Assembly: GCA_965204715.1 (NCBI GenBank)
Contig: OZ242009.1
Coordinates: 1,674,001 to 1,738,000 of the forward strand
Source: CATOSP01 sp965204715
Lineage (GTDB): Bacteria; Chloroflexota; Dehalococcoidia; Lucifugimonadales; UBA3495
Reading direction: 5' to 3'
Length of the DNA stretch: 64,000 nt
This document shows, one piece after another, positions 1 to 6,914 of this stretch (its first letter is position 1; each line of letters begins with the position of its first letter). Below the pieces are notes generated by a model. It did not search any database, was not told the origin of the DNA, and saw only the letters and a list, made by a program, of their open reading frames with translations. The position numbers and the translations under genes were made by a program.

Positions 1-150
1 TGAACGAGCCATCCGGTTGAGCTAACTTCCCCTCAGTACTACAGCAGCACATCCATGTAAGTTGACCTTTCCGGATTTCATGTGCAACTGAAGTATTAGG
101 GCGTATCGACCTCAGCCTCCTATCTCCACCAATCCAACCGGGTAGCTAGC

Positions 151-447
151 TCAGGCCGTCACGCCTTCTATTACCCGCACCTCCATCTTGGCTATGTGGC
201 TGGTGGGGATGTCGGCCAAGGCCTTGCGCTCGTCCGATGCGAAGTAGGCCGCCTCCTTCTCCGGTATCTCCTCCGCGCTGTTGAAGCGGCGCACCCAGAT
301 GAACTCGGTGCGGTCGGCGTTGACCCAGGAGCACTCCACGGGGATGCCCAACTTGTCGTGCAGCGGCCGGATATGCTCGTTGAACAGCTTGACCCAAGAG
401 TCCATCATGCCGCGGTTGATGGTGTAAATCCGTAGCTGTGAGACCAT
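151..447 (-). CDS. NIPSNAP family protein
   Basis: A 98-residue protein with the look of the NIPSNAP/dimeric alpha-beta barrel fold: an opening 'QLRIYTINRG' strand, a central 'W..HIRPLHDKLGIPVECSW' segment and a 'TEFIWVRRFNSAEE' strand. Family members are small cytoplasmic proteins, often encoded beside catabolic enzymes; their chemistry is mostly undefined. The start is supported by an AGGAGGT ribosome binding site just upstream. It is the last gene of a minus-strand group after the enolase-superfamily gene (38-nt gap), so co-transcription is likely. A catabolic accessory role is inferred from context only. Confidence 0.8.
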   Translation of the reverse strand: MVSQLRIYTINRGMMDSWVKLFNEHIRPLHDKLGIPVECSWVNADRTEFIWVRRFNSAEEIPEKEAAYFASDERKALADIPTSHIAKMEVRVIEGVTA

Positions 448-485
448 TACAGCACCTCCTGATTTCGTTGGTAAGAGAGTTGTAC

Positions 486-1574
486 CTACGCCACCTGGTA
501 CTGGGCTACTGCGTCCTGGCTGAAAGTGAGGCCCAGGCCGGGCTTGTCGGGGACTACCAGTTCGCCGTCTACTATGTCGGGGGTCTCGTCGAACAGGCGC
601 AGGCTCCAGGGCATGTACTCCACCGTGAGGCCGTTGGGTACGGCCGCCATTAGCTGGACGTGCATCTCGGGGATCAGGTGGCTGACCACCGGGATGTTGA
701 ACGCCTCGGCCATTCCCGCCACCTTGCGCCAGGGGGTGATGCCGCCGACCCGGAGCAGGTCGATCATCACGATGTCGATGGACCGGGCCTCCAGCATGTG
801 ACGGAAAGGAGTGATGCCATAGACGTACTCGCCGGCGCAGATGGGCGTGGTCAGGGCGTCGGCCACCCGGGCCAGGCCGTGGACGTCGTCGTGGGCCACC
901 ACGTCCTCAAGCCAGAAGAGGTGCAGGTCTTCAACGCGGCTGCCTATCTCGATGGCCTGGTTCACGTTCCATAGCTGGTTGATGTCGCACATCAGGTCGA
1001 TGTCGGGGCCGACGCCCTCGCGCAGCACCCGCATCCGGGCAACCTCCCGCTCGGCGGTGGGTTCGGCGCCCATCTGGGTCTTCATCTGCCTGAAACCCAT
1101 GTCCACCAGGCGAGGTCCGGCTTCGGCCAGGTATTCGATGCTCATGGGGCGCATCAGCGCGCCGCTGGCGTAGGTTGGGACCCGGTCCCGGTATCCGCCC
1201 AGCAGGGAGCAGACCGACTGGTCCAGCGCCTTGCCCTTGATGTCCCAGAGGGCCTGGTCCACCGCGGACAGGGCTAGGGAGAATATTCCCCCCGGACCCG
1301 CGCCGCCTGCCGCCTGGCGCAGGTCTGCCGTCACGGACTCCACGGGCATGGGGTCACGCCCTATGATCAATTCGCACAAGGCATCGACAGCTTCCTTCAG
1401 TGACCTGGTCAGGGGGCCGCCGAAGAAGGTCAGACCTATGCCCTGGATGCCCTCGTCGGTGTTCAACTCCAGGGTCACGAACTCGCGGGTGGCGTTGCCC
1501 TGGTCAACACCTACTATGAGCGGATTGTCGGCGGGGGTGCGGAGTATCCGGGTGGTGTGGCTGGTCACTCTCAT
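486..1574 (-). CDS. Mandelate racemase/muconate lactonizing enzyme family protein (enolase superfamily)
   Basis: A 362-residue enolase-superfamily enzyme: N-terminal capping domain (about 1-125), then a TIM barrel. The expected metal ligands are visible at D197 (DINQ), E223 (WLED) and E249 (AGEY). A general-base pair, D272 (IDLLRVGG) and H299 (VVSHL), and E319 (VEYMPW) also match the mandelate-racemase subgroup. The usual K-x-K catalytic pair after strand 2 reads K165-T-Q167, so the second lysine is replaced. Family members remove the proton alpha to a carboxylate, as in sugar-acid dehydration or racemisation; the substrate cannot be read from sequence. The ATG follows a GAAGGA site. It lies between the TPP-enzyme and NIPSNAP genes and is probably in their operon. 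Confidence 0.88.
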   Translation of the reverse strand: MRVTSHTTRILRTPADNPLIVGVDQGNATREFVTLELNTDEGIQGIGLTFFGGPLTRSLKEAVDALCELIIGRDPMPVESVTADLRQAAGGAGPGGIFSLALSAVDQALWDIKGKALDQSVCSLLGGYRDRVPTYASGALMRPMSIEYLAEAGPRLVDMGFRQMKTQMGAEPTAEREVARMRVLREGVGPDIDLMCDINQLWNVNQAIEIGSRVEDLHLFWLEDVVAHDDVHGLARVADALTTPICAGEYVYGITPFRHMLEARSIDIVMIDLLRVGGITPWRKVAGMAEAFNIPVVSHLIPEMHVQLMAAVPNGLTVEYMPWSLRLFDETPDIVDGELVVPDKPGLGLTFSQDAVAQYQVA

Positions 1575-1629
1575 GCTTTCGGTCCTTCTGATTGTTGATT
1601 AGGCCGCAGACAACCATACCCGCCACTGG

Positions 1630-1649
1630 ATTCCCGCCTTCGCGGGAAT
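1630..1649. repeat. Short extragenic palindrome
   Basis: An 8-bp perfect inverted repeat, ATTCCCGC then GCGGGAAT, with a 4-nt CTTC loop, lies in the gap between the TPP-enzyme gene and the enolase-superfamily gene. This motif (ATTCCCGC-CTTC-GCGGGAATGAC) resembles a widespread extragenic repeat of many bacterial genomes. There is no following T-run, so it is not called a terminator. It could still form an RNA hairpin between two operon genes. Confidence 0.6.
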
Positions 1650-1691
1650 GACGGACGTGGCAAGGAATGGATGTAGTGTGGCGGAAGCCGA

Positions 1692-2273
1692 CTACGGGGT
1701 AGCTCCGAACTCTTCCATCAGGTCGGCGAAGGCATTGCGGGGCCGACCGCCCCGGCTGGCCGCCCGTTCTTCGGGGAGGCGGATGTCGGGGATGGTCTTG
1801 ACCCACACCAGCACCGGCCCTTCCTGGTTCAAGACCTCCTCGGCCTGGGTGGCGAAGTCCTCAAGGTCGCTGAACTCGTAGACGTGGCGGTATCCGGAGG
1901 CACGGGCCATGTCTGCGTAGTCGGTGACGCCCGCCCCGGGGACGTCCTGCCCGCCGGTGGTGGCGTAGACACCATTGTCCATGACGAAGTGGTACATGTT
2001 GCCGGGAGCCTTGTTGCCGATTGTTACTAAAGCGCCCAGATTCATCACCAGGCTGCCGTCGCCGTCGTATATGATGACCTTGGTGTCCGGCTGGGCCAGG
2101 CAGATGCCCAGAGCGAAGGACGACGTTTTACCCATCGCCCCTCCGGTGGGGATGTCCCGCTTCTCGTTCCTGGAGACCTGCGCCCATGCTCCGTTGGCGC
2201 GCATGGTCGGCACGACCACGGCGTCCTCCCGAAACCGGTCGATCACCTTCATCAGCTCAACCTGGTCTATCAT
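1692..2273 (-). CDS. TPP-dependent decarboxylase subunit (sulfopyruvate/phosphonopyruvate decarboxylase beta-like)
   Basis: A 193-residue protein equal to the C-terminal, pyrophosphate-binding half of a thiamine-diphosphate enzyme. The TPP motif is seen as GDGS (71-74), closing at N100 (FVMDN). Length and the 'GAMGKTSSFALGICLAQPD' region resemble the beta subunit of sulfopyruvate decarboxylase (ComE type) and the tail of phosphonopyruvate decarboxylase. The ATG is preceded by GGAGGGG. No alpha subunit (pyrimidine-binding half) is adjacent on either side, so the enzyme needs a partner encoded elsewhere, or has another role. It opens a minus-strand group with an enolase-superfamily gene. Decarboxylation of a sulfo- or phosphono-substituted 2-oxo acid is a family inference. 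Confidence 0.8.
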   Translation of the reverse strand: MIDQVELMKVIDRFREDAVVVPTMRANGAWAQVSRNEKRDIPTGGAMGKTSSFALGICLAQPDTKVIIYDGDGSLVMNLGALVTIGNKAPGNMYHFVMDNGVYATTGGQDVPGAGVTDYADMARASGYRHVYEFSDLEDFATQAEEVLNQEGPVLVWVKTIPDIRLPEERAASRGGRPRNAFADLMEEFGATP

Positions 2274-2447
2274 GCGCCCCTCCGTAATTTGCGCCTTGTT
2301 TCCGGATGGTGCATTTTAGCATACGGGAGGGTCCGGCTAACCGAACAATCAACTGTTGCAAAATACGAGGACGGGTAACGGAATCAGGAGTGGCATTGTA
2401 TACTTGATACGGACCTCATCCGACTTCACGCAATGAGGAGGACGGCC

Positions 2448-3227
2448 TTGGCTACTCAATCAGAGGAAATCAAGCGGTTGGTACGGGACAGGTATGGCGC
2501 CCGCGCCAAGAACGTGATCGAACTGACGACAGTGCAACAGCCGTCGGACGGAGAGGCGGCCTGTTGCAGCCCTGCGGACATGGACCGGGCGCTGCGGCTT
2601 TATAACGAGGGCCAGCTTGCTGGACTGCCCGCGGAGTCCATCGCGGCGTCGGCAGGCTGTGGAAATCCCACAGCCCTGGCCGACTTAAAGGAAGGGGAGC
2701 GGGTGTTGGACCTGGGATCGGGTGGGGGCATCGACTGCTTCCTGGCCGCCAGCCAGGTGGGGGAGTCGGGCCACGTCATCGGGCTTGACATGACGCCCGA
2801 CATGCTGGAACTGGCGCGGAAGAACCAGGCCAACCTGGGCCTGACCAATGTGGAGTTCGTCCAGGGCGAGATGGAGGACATGCCCCTGCCCGACGCCTCG
2901 CTGGACGTGGTCATCTCCAACTGCGTGGTCTGCCTGTCACCCGACAAGGACGCGGTGTTCCGGGAGACTTTCCGGGTGCTTGCCCCCGGCGGCCGGGTGC
3001 ACATTTCGGACATGATGTCAGCCTCCGACGAGGGTCCTGCCCGCACCGACCCCGAAGCCTGGGCGTCCTGCATTGCCGGAGCGGAGCAACGAGGCGTGTA
3101 CCTAGACCGGCTGCACCGGGCGGGATTCGTGGACATCACCATCACCGAGGAGAGCGTCCGATTTGACCAAGAGGGCGTTCCCATGAACGTCTCCAGCGTC
3201 AAGGTAGTGGCCCACAAGCCGGAGTAG
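2448..3227 (+). CDS. arsM: Arsenite S-adenosylmethionine methyltransferase
   Basis: A 259-residue class I SAM methyltransferase of the ArsM family. It shows the N-terminal 'VRDRYGARA', a C39-C40 pair, the GCGNP motif with C71, the SAM-binding loop VLDLGSGGGID (87-96), C159 in SNCVVCL and C208. C71, C159 and C208 match the three cysteines known to hold As(III). The enzyme methylates arsenite to methylated arsenicals in the cytoplasm. The start is a TTG at 2448, chosen because GAGGAGG sits 6 nt before it; an in-frame ATG 15 nt upstream overlaps that site. No arsR or ars efflux genes are next to it, so it is a stand-alone detoxification gene. The 159-bp gap to the divergent TPP gene should hold its promoter. 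Confidence 0.92.
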   Translation: MATQSEEIKRLVRDRYGARAKNVIELTTVQQPSDGEAACCSPADMDRALRLYNEGQLAGLPAESIAASAGCGNPTALADLKEGERVLDLGSGGGIDCFLAASQVGESGHVIGLDMTPDMLELARKNQANLGLTNVEFVQGEMEDMPLPDASLDVVISNCVVCLSPDKDAVFRETFRVLAPGGRVHISDMMSASDEGPARTDPEAWASCIAGAEQRGVYLDRLHRAGFVDITITEESVRFDQEGVPMNVSSVKVVAHKPE

Positions 3228-3239
3228 TGGCGCCGATGA

Positions 3240-3965
3240 CTACCCCAGGCGGATTACTTTGAAGGCTTCGGCGTACTGAAAGCCCACCTTCCGGGCGGTC
3301 TCGATGCGGCCCAAGGGAAACCACTCGTTGGCCTCCTCGTCGGAGACCTGGGAGCGGTGGGCTTTCAGGGCCTCCAATGCCCTATCCATGTGGTCGGTGA
3401 CGTCGATGAACATGTCCGAACCTTCCTCGCCGCCGCCGATCCAGACCTCCTTGACTTTGTGGGGTTCCAGCCCCTCTTCCAGCAGTTCGGGGAAGGTCAG
3501 ATGGTCGCGGGCGGTGGGGAAGACAGCGGCCATCGCCGCTTCCCCGGCGGCCAGGTGGTCAGGATGGGCCAGGTAGAAGCGGTCGGTGAGGTTGCGGACC
3601 GGGCTTTCCGTTATCAGAATCTCAGGACGGTGACGCCGGATTTCGCGGGCCAGCTCTTGGCGCAGTTCCAGAGTCGGTTCCAGGTAGGCGTCAGGGTGCC
3701 CCAGGAATACGACCTCCTCAACCCCCAGGACCCGCGCAGCCTCCCGTTGCTCCGCTTCCCGAAGCTTCACCAATTCTTCGCCGGTTATGTCCGGGTCGGA
3801 GCTTCCCTTGCTGCCGTCGGTGCAGAGAACGTACACTACGCGCCAGCCCTCAGCGCACCATTTGGCCACCGTCCCGGCGCACATCCATTCGGCGTCGTCG
3901 GGATGGGCGACGACCACCATCGCCCGCCGGGTAGAATCGGGGCGGGCCTGTTCAGTCTCGGTCAC
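3240..3965 (-). CDS. PIG-L/LmbE family deacetylase
   Basis: A 241-residue protein of the PIG-L deacetylase family: zinc-dependent N-acetylglucosamine(-lipid or -thiol) deacetylases such as MshB, BshB and LmbE. The zinc/base motif AHPDDAE is near the N-terminus (about residue 20), and a second histidine motif, 'YLAHPDHLAAG', follows in mid-protein. The start is taken as GTG at 3965, because AGGAGG lies 6 nt upstream; the longer ORF to an ATG at 3992 lacks such a site. Convergent to arsM with a 12-nt gap. The exact amide substrate is unknown; thiol-cofactor or glycoconjugate deacetylation is possible. Confidence 0.85.
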   Translation of the reverse strand: MTETEQARPDSTRRAMVVVAHPDDAEWMCAGTVAKWCAEGWRVVYVLCTDGSKGSSDPDITGEELVKLREAEQREAARVLGVEEVVFLGHPDAYLEPTLELRQELAREIRRHRPEILITESPVRNLTDRFYLAHPDHLAAGEAAMAAVFPTARDHLTFPELLEEGLEPHKVKEVWIGGGEEGSDMFIDVTDHMDRALEALKAHRSQVSDEEANEWFPLGRIETARKVGFQYAEAFKVIRLG

Positions 3966-4046
3966 AATAGTCCTCCTGTACCGTTTATTCATGTGATAAT
4001 CATGATGAATCTGTGAATCAGCGGTCGATGGCAGGGAGCATAGGAC

Positions 4047-4484
4047 ATGCCTGACCTCTGGGCAATGACCACCACCTATGAATCGGTGTCCGTGGGCGAC
4101 CGGCTGCCGGTGCTGGTAAAGTTCGAGAGCAAGGAGACCATCGCCCGGCTCAATGCCCTGGCCGCCGGGCCTGGAGCGGGCAAGTCCGGGACTGACTCAG
4201 ACATGATTCCCGATGACGGAATTGCTCTATCCGAAGCAGCCCTGTGCGCCTATGTATTCGAGTTGCTGGAGAAGGGGTTTCCTATAAGTGACCGCCAAGC
4301 CCCGGGCCACCGCCTGGACATTGAGTTTACCAAGCCCGTCGGCGAGGGGGACATCATCAGCCTCACGGGAGAGGTCATTTCCAAGCGCGAGGAGGGCGGT
4401 CTGCGCCTGGTGGAGTGCCGGTTGACCGTCGAAGACGACCACGGCGAGCCGGTAGGCCAGGGTACGGCCACCGTTTCGCTGTAG
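4047..4484 (+). CDS. MaoC-like hot-dog domain protein
   Basis: A 145-residue protein with a single hot-dog fold of the MaoC/FAS1-dehydratase type. The C-terminal half carries the typical 'LDIEFTKPVGEGDIISLTGEV' (split here by family variation) and a 'QGTATVSL' end strand. Family members hydrate or dehydrate acyl-CoA thioesters, or act as structural halves of such enzymes. The D-x4-H hydratase motif is not clear, so activity is uncertain. The start ATG is preceded by GGGAG. Divergent from the PIG-L gene; the following minus-strand genes are unrelated. A role in acyl-CoA metabolism fits the many CoA-transferases in the window, but is inference. Confidence 0.7.
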   Translation: MPDLWAMTTTYESVSVGDRLPVLVKFESKETIARLNALAAGPGAGKSGTDSDMIPDDGIALSEAALCAYVFELLEKGFPISDRQAPGHRLDIEFTKPVGEGDIISLTGEVISKREEGGLRLVECRLTVEDDHGEPVGQGTATVSL

Positions 4485-4507
4485 ACCTGGGCCATTGCAT
4501 CCCGCAG

Positions 4508-4984
4508 CTATCTTCTGCCCCGGGCCCGGGCACGTCCGCGACGGCGCTGCCGGGTGCGCCGTCTAGCCGGTTCCTGGGCCGCAGAATCCTCCACCGGCGG
4601 AGTAGCCGGCCTTTGTTCATTGCCGCCATTCGTGTACCCGGACTTATGCCTGGACCAGTGGACCTGGGTAATCACGGTGATGACGAGACCGGGGGCGGCC
4701 AGGGCTGCCACCTTGAAAATATCGGCGTCCGGCTCCCGGAACTTGACTACCATCATCACTCCTCCCGCCAGCAGCATGGCCCAGGACAATGTGCCGGTGA
4801 TGAACCCGGTATGCCAGGGGGAACGGATAATCAGCACGGCCCACAATGGCCACAATGACGGATACGGCAGCGGCAACGCAGGCCACCCAAGGATGAAGGC
4901 GGGTATCAGAAACCAGGGCTTGTAGTACCAGGGACTGTTTTCCGGGGCGGGGGACCACCGGCGTCGGAAAAGGCTGGGAGCCAT
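4508..4984 (-). CDS. Hypothetical membrane protein with Arg-rich tail
   Basis: A 158-residue protein not assigned to a family. It has three to four hydrophobic segments (about 24-42, 45-54, 62-80, 90-105) rich in Pro and Trp, then a strongly basic C-terminus (RRRTRQRRRGRARARGRR) likely on the cytoplasmic side. Its start lies 13 nt after the stop of the preceding minus-strand gene, so the two are probably co-transcribed. The convergent MaoC-like gene ends 23 nt from its stop. No catalytic motif is seen. The charged tail could bind nucleic acid or phospholipid, but nothing more can be said. Confidence 0.65.
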   Translation of the reverse strand: MAPSLFRRRWSPAPENSPWYYKPWFLIPAFILGWPALPLPYPSLWPLWAVLIIRSPWHTGFITGTLSWAMLLAGGVMMVVKFREPDADIFKVAALAAPGLVITVITQVHWSRHKSGYTNGGNEQRPATPPVEDSAAQEPARRRTRQRRRGRARARGRR

Positions 4985-4997
4985 GAGCAGGGAAGGG

Positions 4998-5303
4998 TCA
5001 GTTCCGCGCCAGCAGGACGTGGAACTCCAGAATGTCGATGGGGCGCTGTTCCCGGATGGACGCTGCGGCGTACTCGATGCACATCCTGGCGAACCCGGAG
5101 TATTCGTAGATGTTCGATCCCATCACCACCAGTGGCACCTCTCGCACCAACTCTAACTGTAGCTGGTCCTCGTCCTCATGGTCCACGTGGACCTCTACGG
5201 CGCAACCCGCCATCCGCTCGATTTTCTCCTGTATGCGCCGGACAAATACGTCGTCGTCCACGATGTGCGTCTCCGGGTTGGGTTCAGGGGCCGCGCCTTC
5301 CAA
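4998..5303 (-). CDS. Hypothetical protein
   Basis: A 101-residue acidic soluble protein of unknown function. It has an 'EVHVDHEDEDQLQLELVREVPLVVMGSNIYEYSGFARM' core in alternating strands and helices, and no signal peptide or membrane segment. The start codon in this reading is TTG at 5303, with no clear Shine-Dalgarno site, so the N-terminus is uncertain. First gene of a two-gene minus-strand group with the small membrane protein. The gap upstream (5304-5512) is shared with the divergent MFS gene and holds a promoter and an inverted repeat. Confidence 0.6.
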   Translation of the reverse strand: MEGAAPEPNPETHIVDDDVFVRRIQEKIERMAGCAVEVHVDHEDEDQLQLELVREVPLVVMGSNIYEYSGFARMCIEYAAASIREQRPIDILEFHVLLARN

Positions 5304-5346
5304 TGCAACCGGCGTATTTTAGCACATGCCGCACGCACATTAAGGG

Positions 5347-5415
5347 ACAAGTGTCAGTAATCCAAACCATCTAAACCGGAACTCTACGGCTAGTTGGCTA
5401 TCCCTTGACACTTGT
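5347..5415. promoter_or_regulatory. Inverted repeat, candidate operator
   Basis: ACAAGTGTCA at 5347-5356 is exactly repeated in inverse as TGACACTTGT at 5406-5415, with a 49-nt centre. The right arm covers most of the -35 hexamer of the promoter at 5405-5433. Two half-sites spaced about five to six helical turns apart would suit a looping or dimer-of-dimer repressor. No regulator gene is adjacent, so the protein is unknown. Confidence 0.45.
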
Positions 5416-5433
5416 ATGGGCGGTGACCATAAT
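5405..5433 (+). promoter_or_regulatory. Sigma-70 type promoter for the MFS/rhodanese/sulfite-oxidase run
   Basis: A perfect -35 TTGACA (5405-5410), a 17-bp spacer and a -10 CATAAT (5428-5433). This is the best promoter-like sequence in the window, 80 bp before the TTG start of the first MFS gene. It faces the long plus-strand run that ends near 16 kb. Confidence 0.6.
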
Positions 5434-5512
5434 TTACGAACCTTCCATATGTGTACTTTCCATACAGTAGCGAGTCCCAGATTGCGATTCCGCTACAACT
5501 GCGGGGGCTGAC

Positions 5513-6850
5513 TTGGCGGGGCCGGGCATAGCTCCACAACAGGGCCGGTTAGGCTCAATGTACCACTATGCCTGGGTTGTAGTTGCCATTGCCGTCATAC
5601 TCCAGGTCACCACCAACGCCATCAGCCAGGCGTTCTCCGTTCTGATTCCGGTAATCCTCGAGGAATTTGAATGGAGTCTCACGGCGATCTCCCTGGCCTA
5701 CGTCTTCCGCAGCATTGTCGGCGCGGTACTGTCTCCGGCAGCAGGCTGGGTTGGGGACCGCTACGGAGCGCGCCGTTCCCTCGTTGTCGCCACGGGCTGC
5801 TACATCATCGGGTTGCTGCTGTTAAGCACCATTACCGAGGTGTGGCAGCTATACCTCTACTACAGCGTGGTACTGGGCGTCTCCCAGGCCCTGTTCCGGG
5901 TCAACATTCCCACCACGGTCGCTGCCTGGTTCCGACGGAAGCTGGGCGTCGCCGTGGGGGTGCAGCAGGCCGCGGGCGGCATGGGCGCGTCGGTGATGGC
6001 GCCGGGACTGGCCCTGTTGCTGTCGCACTTCGACTGGCAGATGTCCTTCTGGATGCTCACCGCCATCGGCGGGGTGATCGTGGCAGCGCTGGTGATGCTT
6101 TTCCCCGGTGAACCCGCCGACAAGGGCAAGAGACCCTATGGGGCTACCGGAGACGATCCAACACCCACCTCTACTCCCGACGCCGCGGTGACCAAGCTGC
6201 GCTCCAAGGTGTTCCTGCAACACGCCCGGCGCACCAGGGCCTTCTGGAACCTGATCGCCATCCACCACCTGGGATGCGTGGGACACTCCATCGTAATGGT
6301 CTGGGCGGTGACCTACGCCGTCAGCCAGGGGGTGTCGCTGGCGTCGGCGTCCTGGATCGTCAGCCTCTACTCCTTTGCCAGCATCGCCAGCCGCCTGGCT
6401 GTCCCCATCCTGGCCGACAGATTGGGAGCGAAATGGGTCATGGCCCTGGCCTATGCCATTCAGGGCGTCACCGTGGCCATGCTGTTCTGGACCCAGGCAT
6501 CGTGGGAGTTCTACCTGTTCTCAGTGCTGTTCGGAATCGGGCTTGGGGGGGAGATGTCCGCATTCCTGGTGATCAACCGGCAGTATTACGGAATGGGGCC
6601 GGTGAGAACCATTTTCGGGTTCCAGAGCATGGGATCGGGACTGGGTATGGCCCTGGGCGGGCTGCTGGGGGGCGTGGTCTTCGACATGTTCGGTTCCTAT
6701 GACGTGGCCTGGTACATTTCCATATTCACCAGCCTGGGAGGCGCGGCCTGCATCCTGTTCCTGGAACCCACGTCACGGGTGCTGATACCAGACTGGGAAC
6801 AGTCCCTTCCCGAGGAGGCCCGAACCCCGGCTCCTGCGCCGTCCCGATAA
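5513..6850 (+). CDS. MFS transporter (oxalate/formate antiporter or monocarboxylate type)
   Basis: A 445-residue, 12-helix major facilitator protein, typical in length. The loop 2-3 signature is seen as 'GWVGDRYGARRS', and the N-terminus 'YHYAWVVVAIAVILQ' is common in the OFA/monocarboxylate group. The start is TTG at 5513 after a GGGGG stretch; an ATG at 5558 just before helix 1 is an alternative. It should move an organic anion across the inner membrane. A paralogue lies at 13285 with nearly the same C-terminal signature (LEPTSRxLIPDWExSLP.EART). First gene of the putative sulfur-oxidation run; substrate unknown, an organosulfonate or sulfo-acid is a context guess. Confidence 0.88.
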   Translation: MAGPGIAPQQGRLGSMYHYAWVVVAIAVILQVTTNAISQAFSVLIPVILEEFEWSLTAISLAYVFRSIVGAVLSPAAGWVGDRYGARRSLVVATGCYIIGLLLLSTITEVWQLYLYYSVVLGVSQALFRVNIPTTVAAWFRRKLGVAVGVQQAAGGMGASVMAPGLALLLSHFDWQMSFWMLTAIGGVIVAALVMLFPGEPADKGKRPYGATGDDPTPTSTPDAAVTKLRSKVFLQHARRTRAFWNLIAIHHLGCVGHSIVMVWAVTYAVSQGVSLASASWIVSLYSFASIASRLAVPILADRLGAKWVMALAYAIQGVTVAMLFWTQASWEFYLFSVLFGIGLGGEMSAFLVINRQYYGMGPVRTIFGFQSMGSGLGMALGGLLGGVVFDMFGSYDVAWYISIFTSLGGAACILFLEPTSRVLIPDWEQSLPEEARTPAPAPSR

Positions 6851-6914
6851 CATCCACACCGGCAACGCCGAGGGGGTCGCCCCCGGCCAGCCCACATGCG
6901 GAGGTAGACCTGCG

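Noticed and set aside
1..32. Possible 5' fragment of a tRNA on the minus strand, reading GGGGAAG TT AGCT ... GGCT from position 32 down to 1
   Set aside because: A D-arm-like pairing can be drawn, but the anticodon and T arm lie outside the window and base 10 is unusual, so it cannot be supported.
2399..2404. TATACT resembling a -10 element before arsM
   Set aside because: No acceptable -35 lies 16-18 bp upstream, so a promoter call is not justified.
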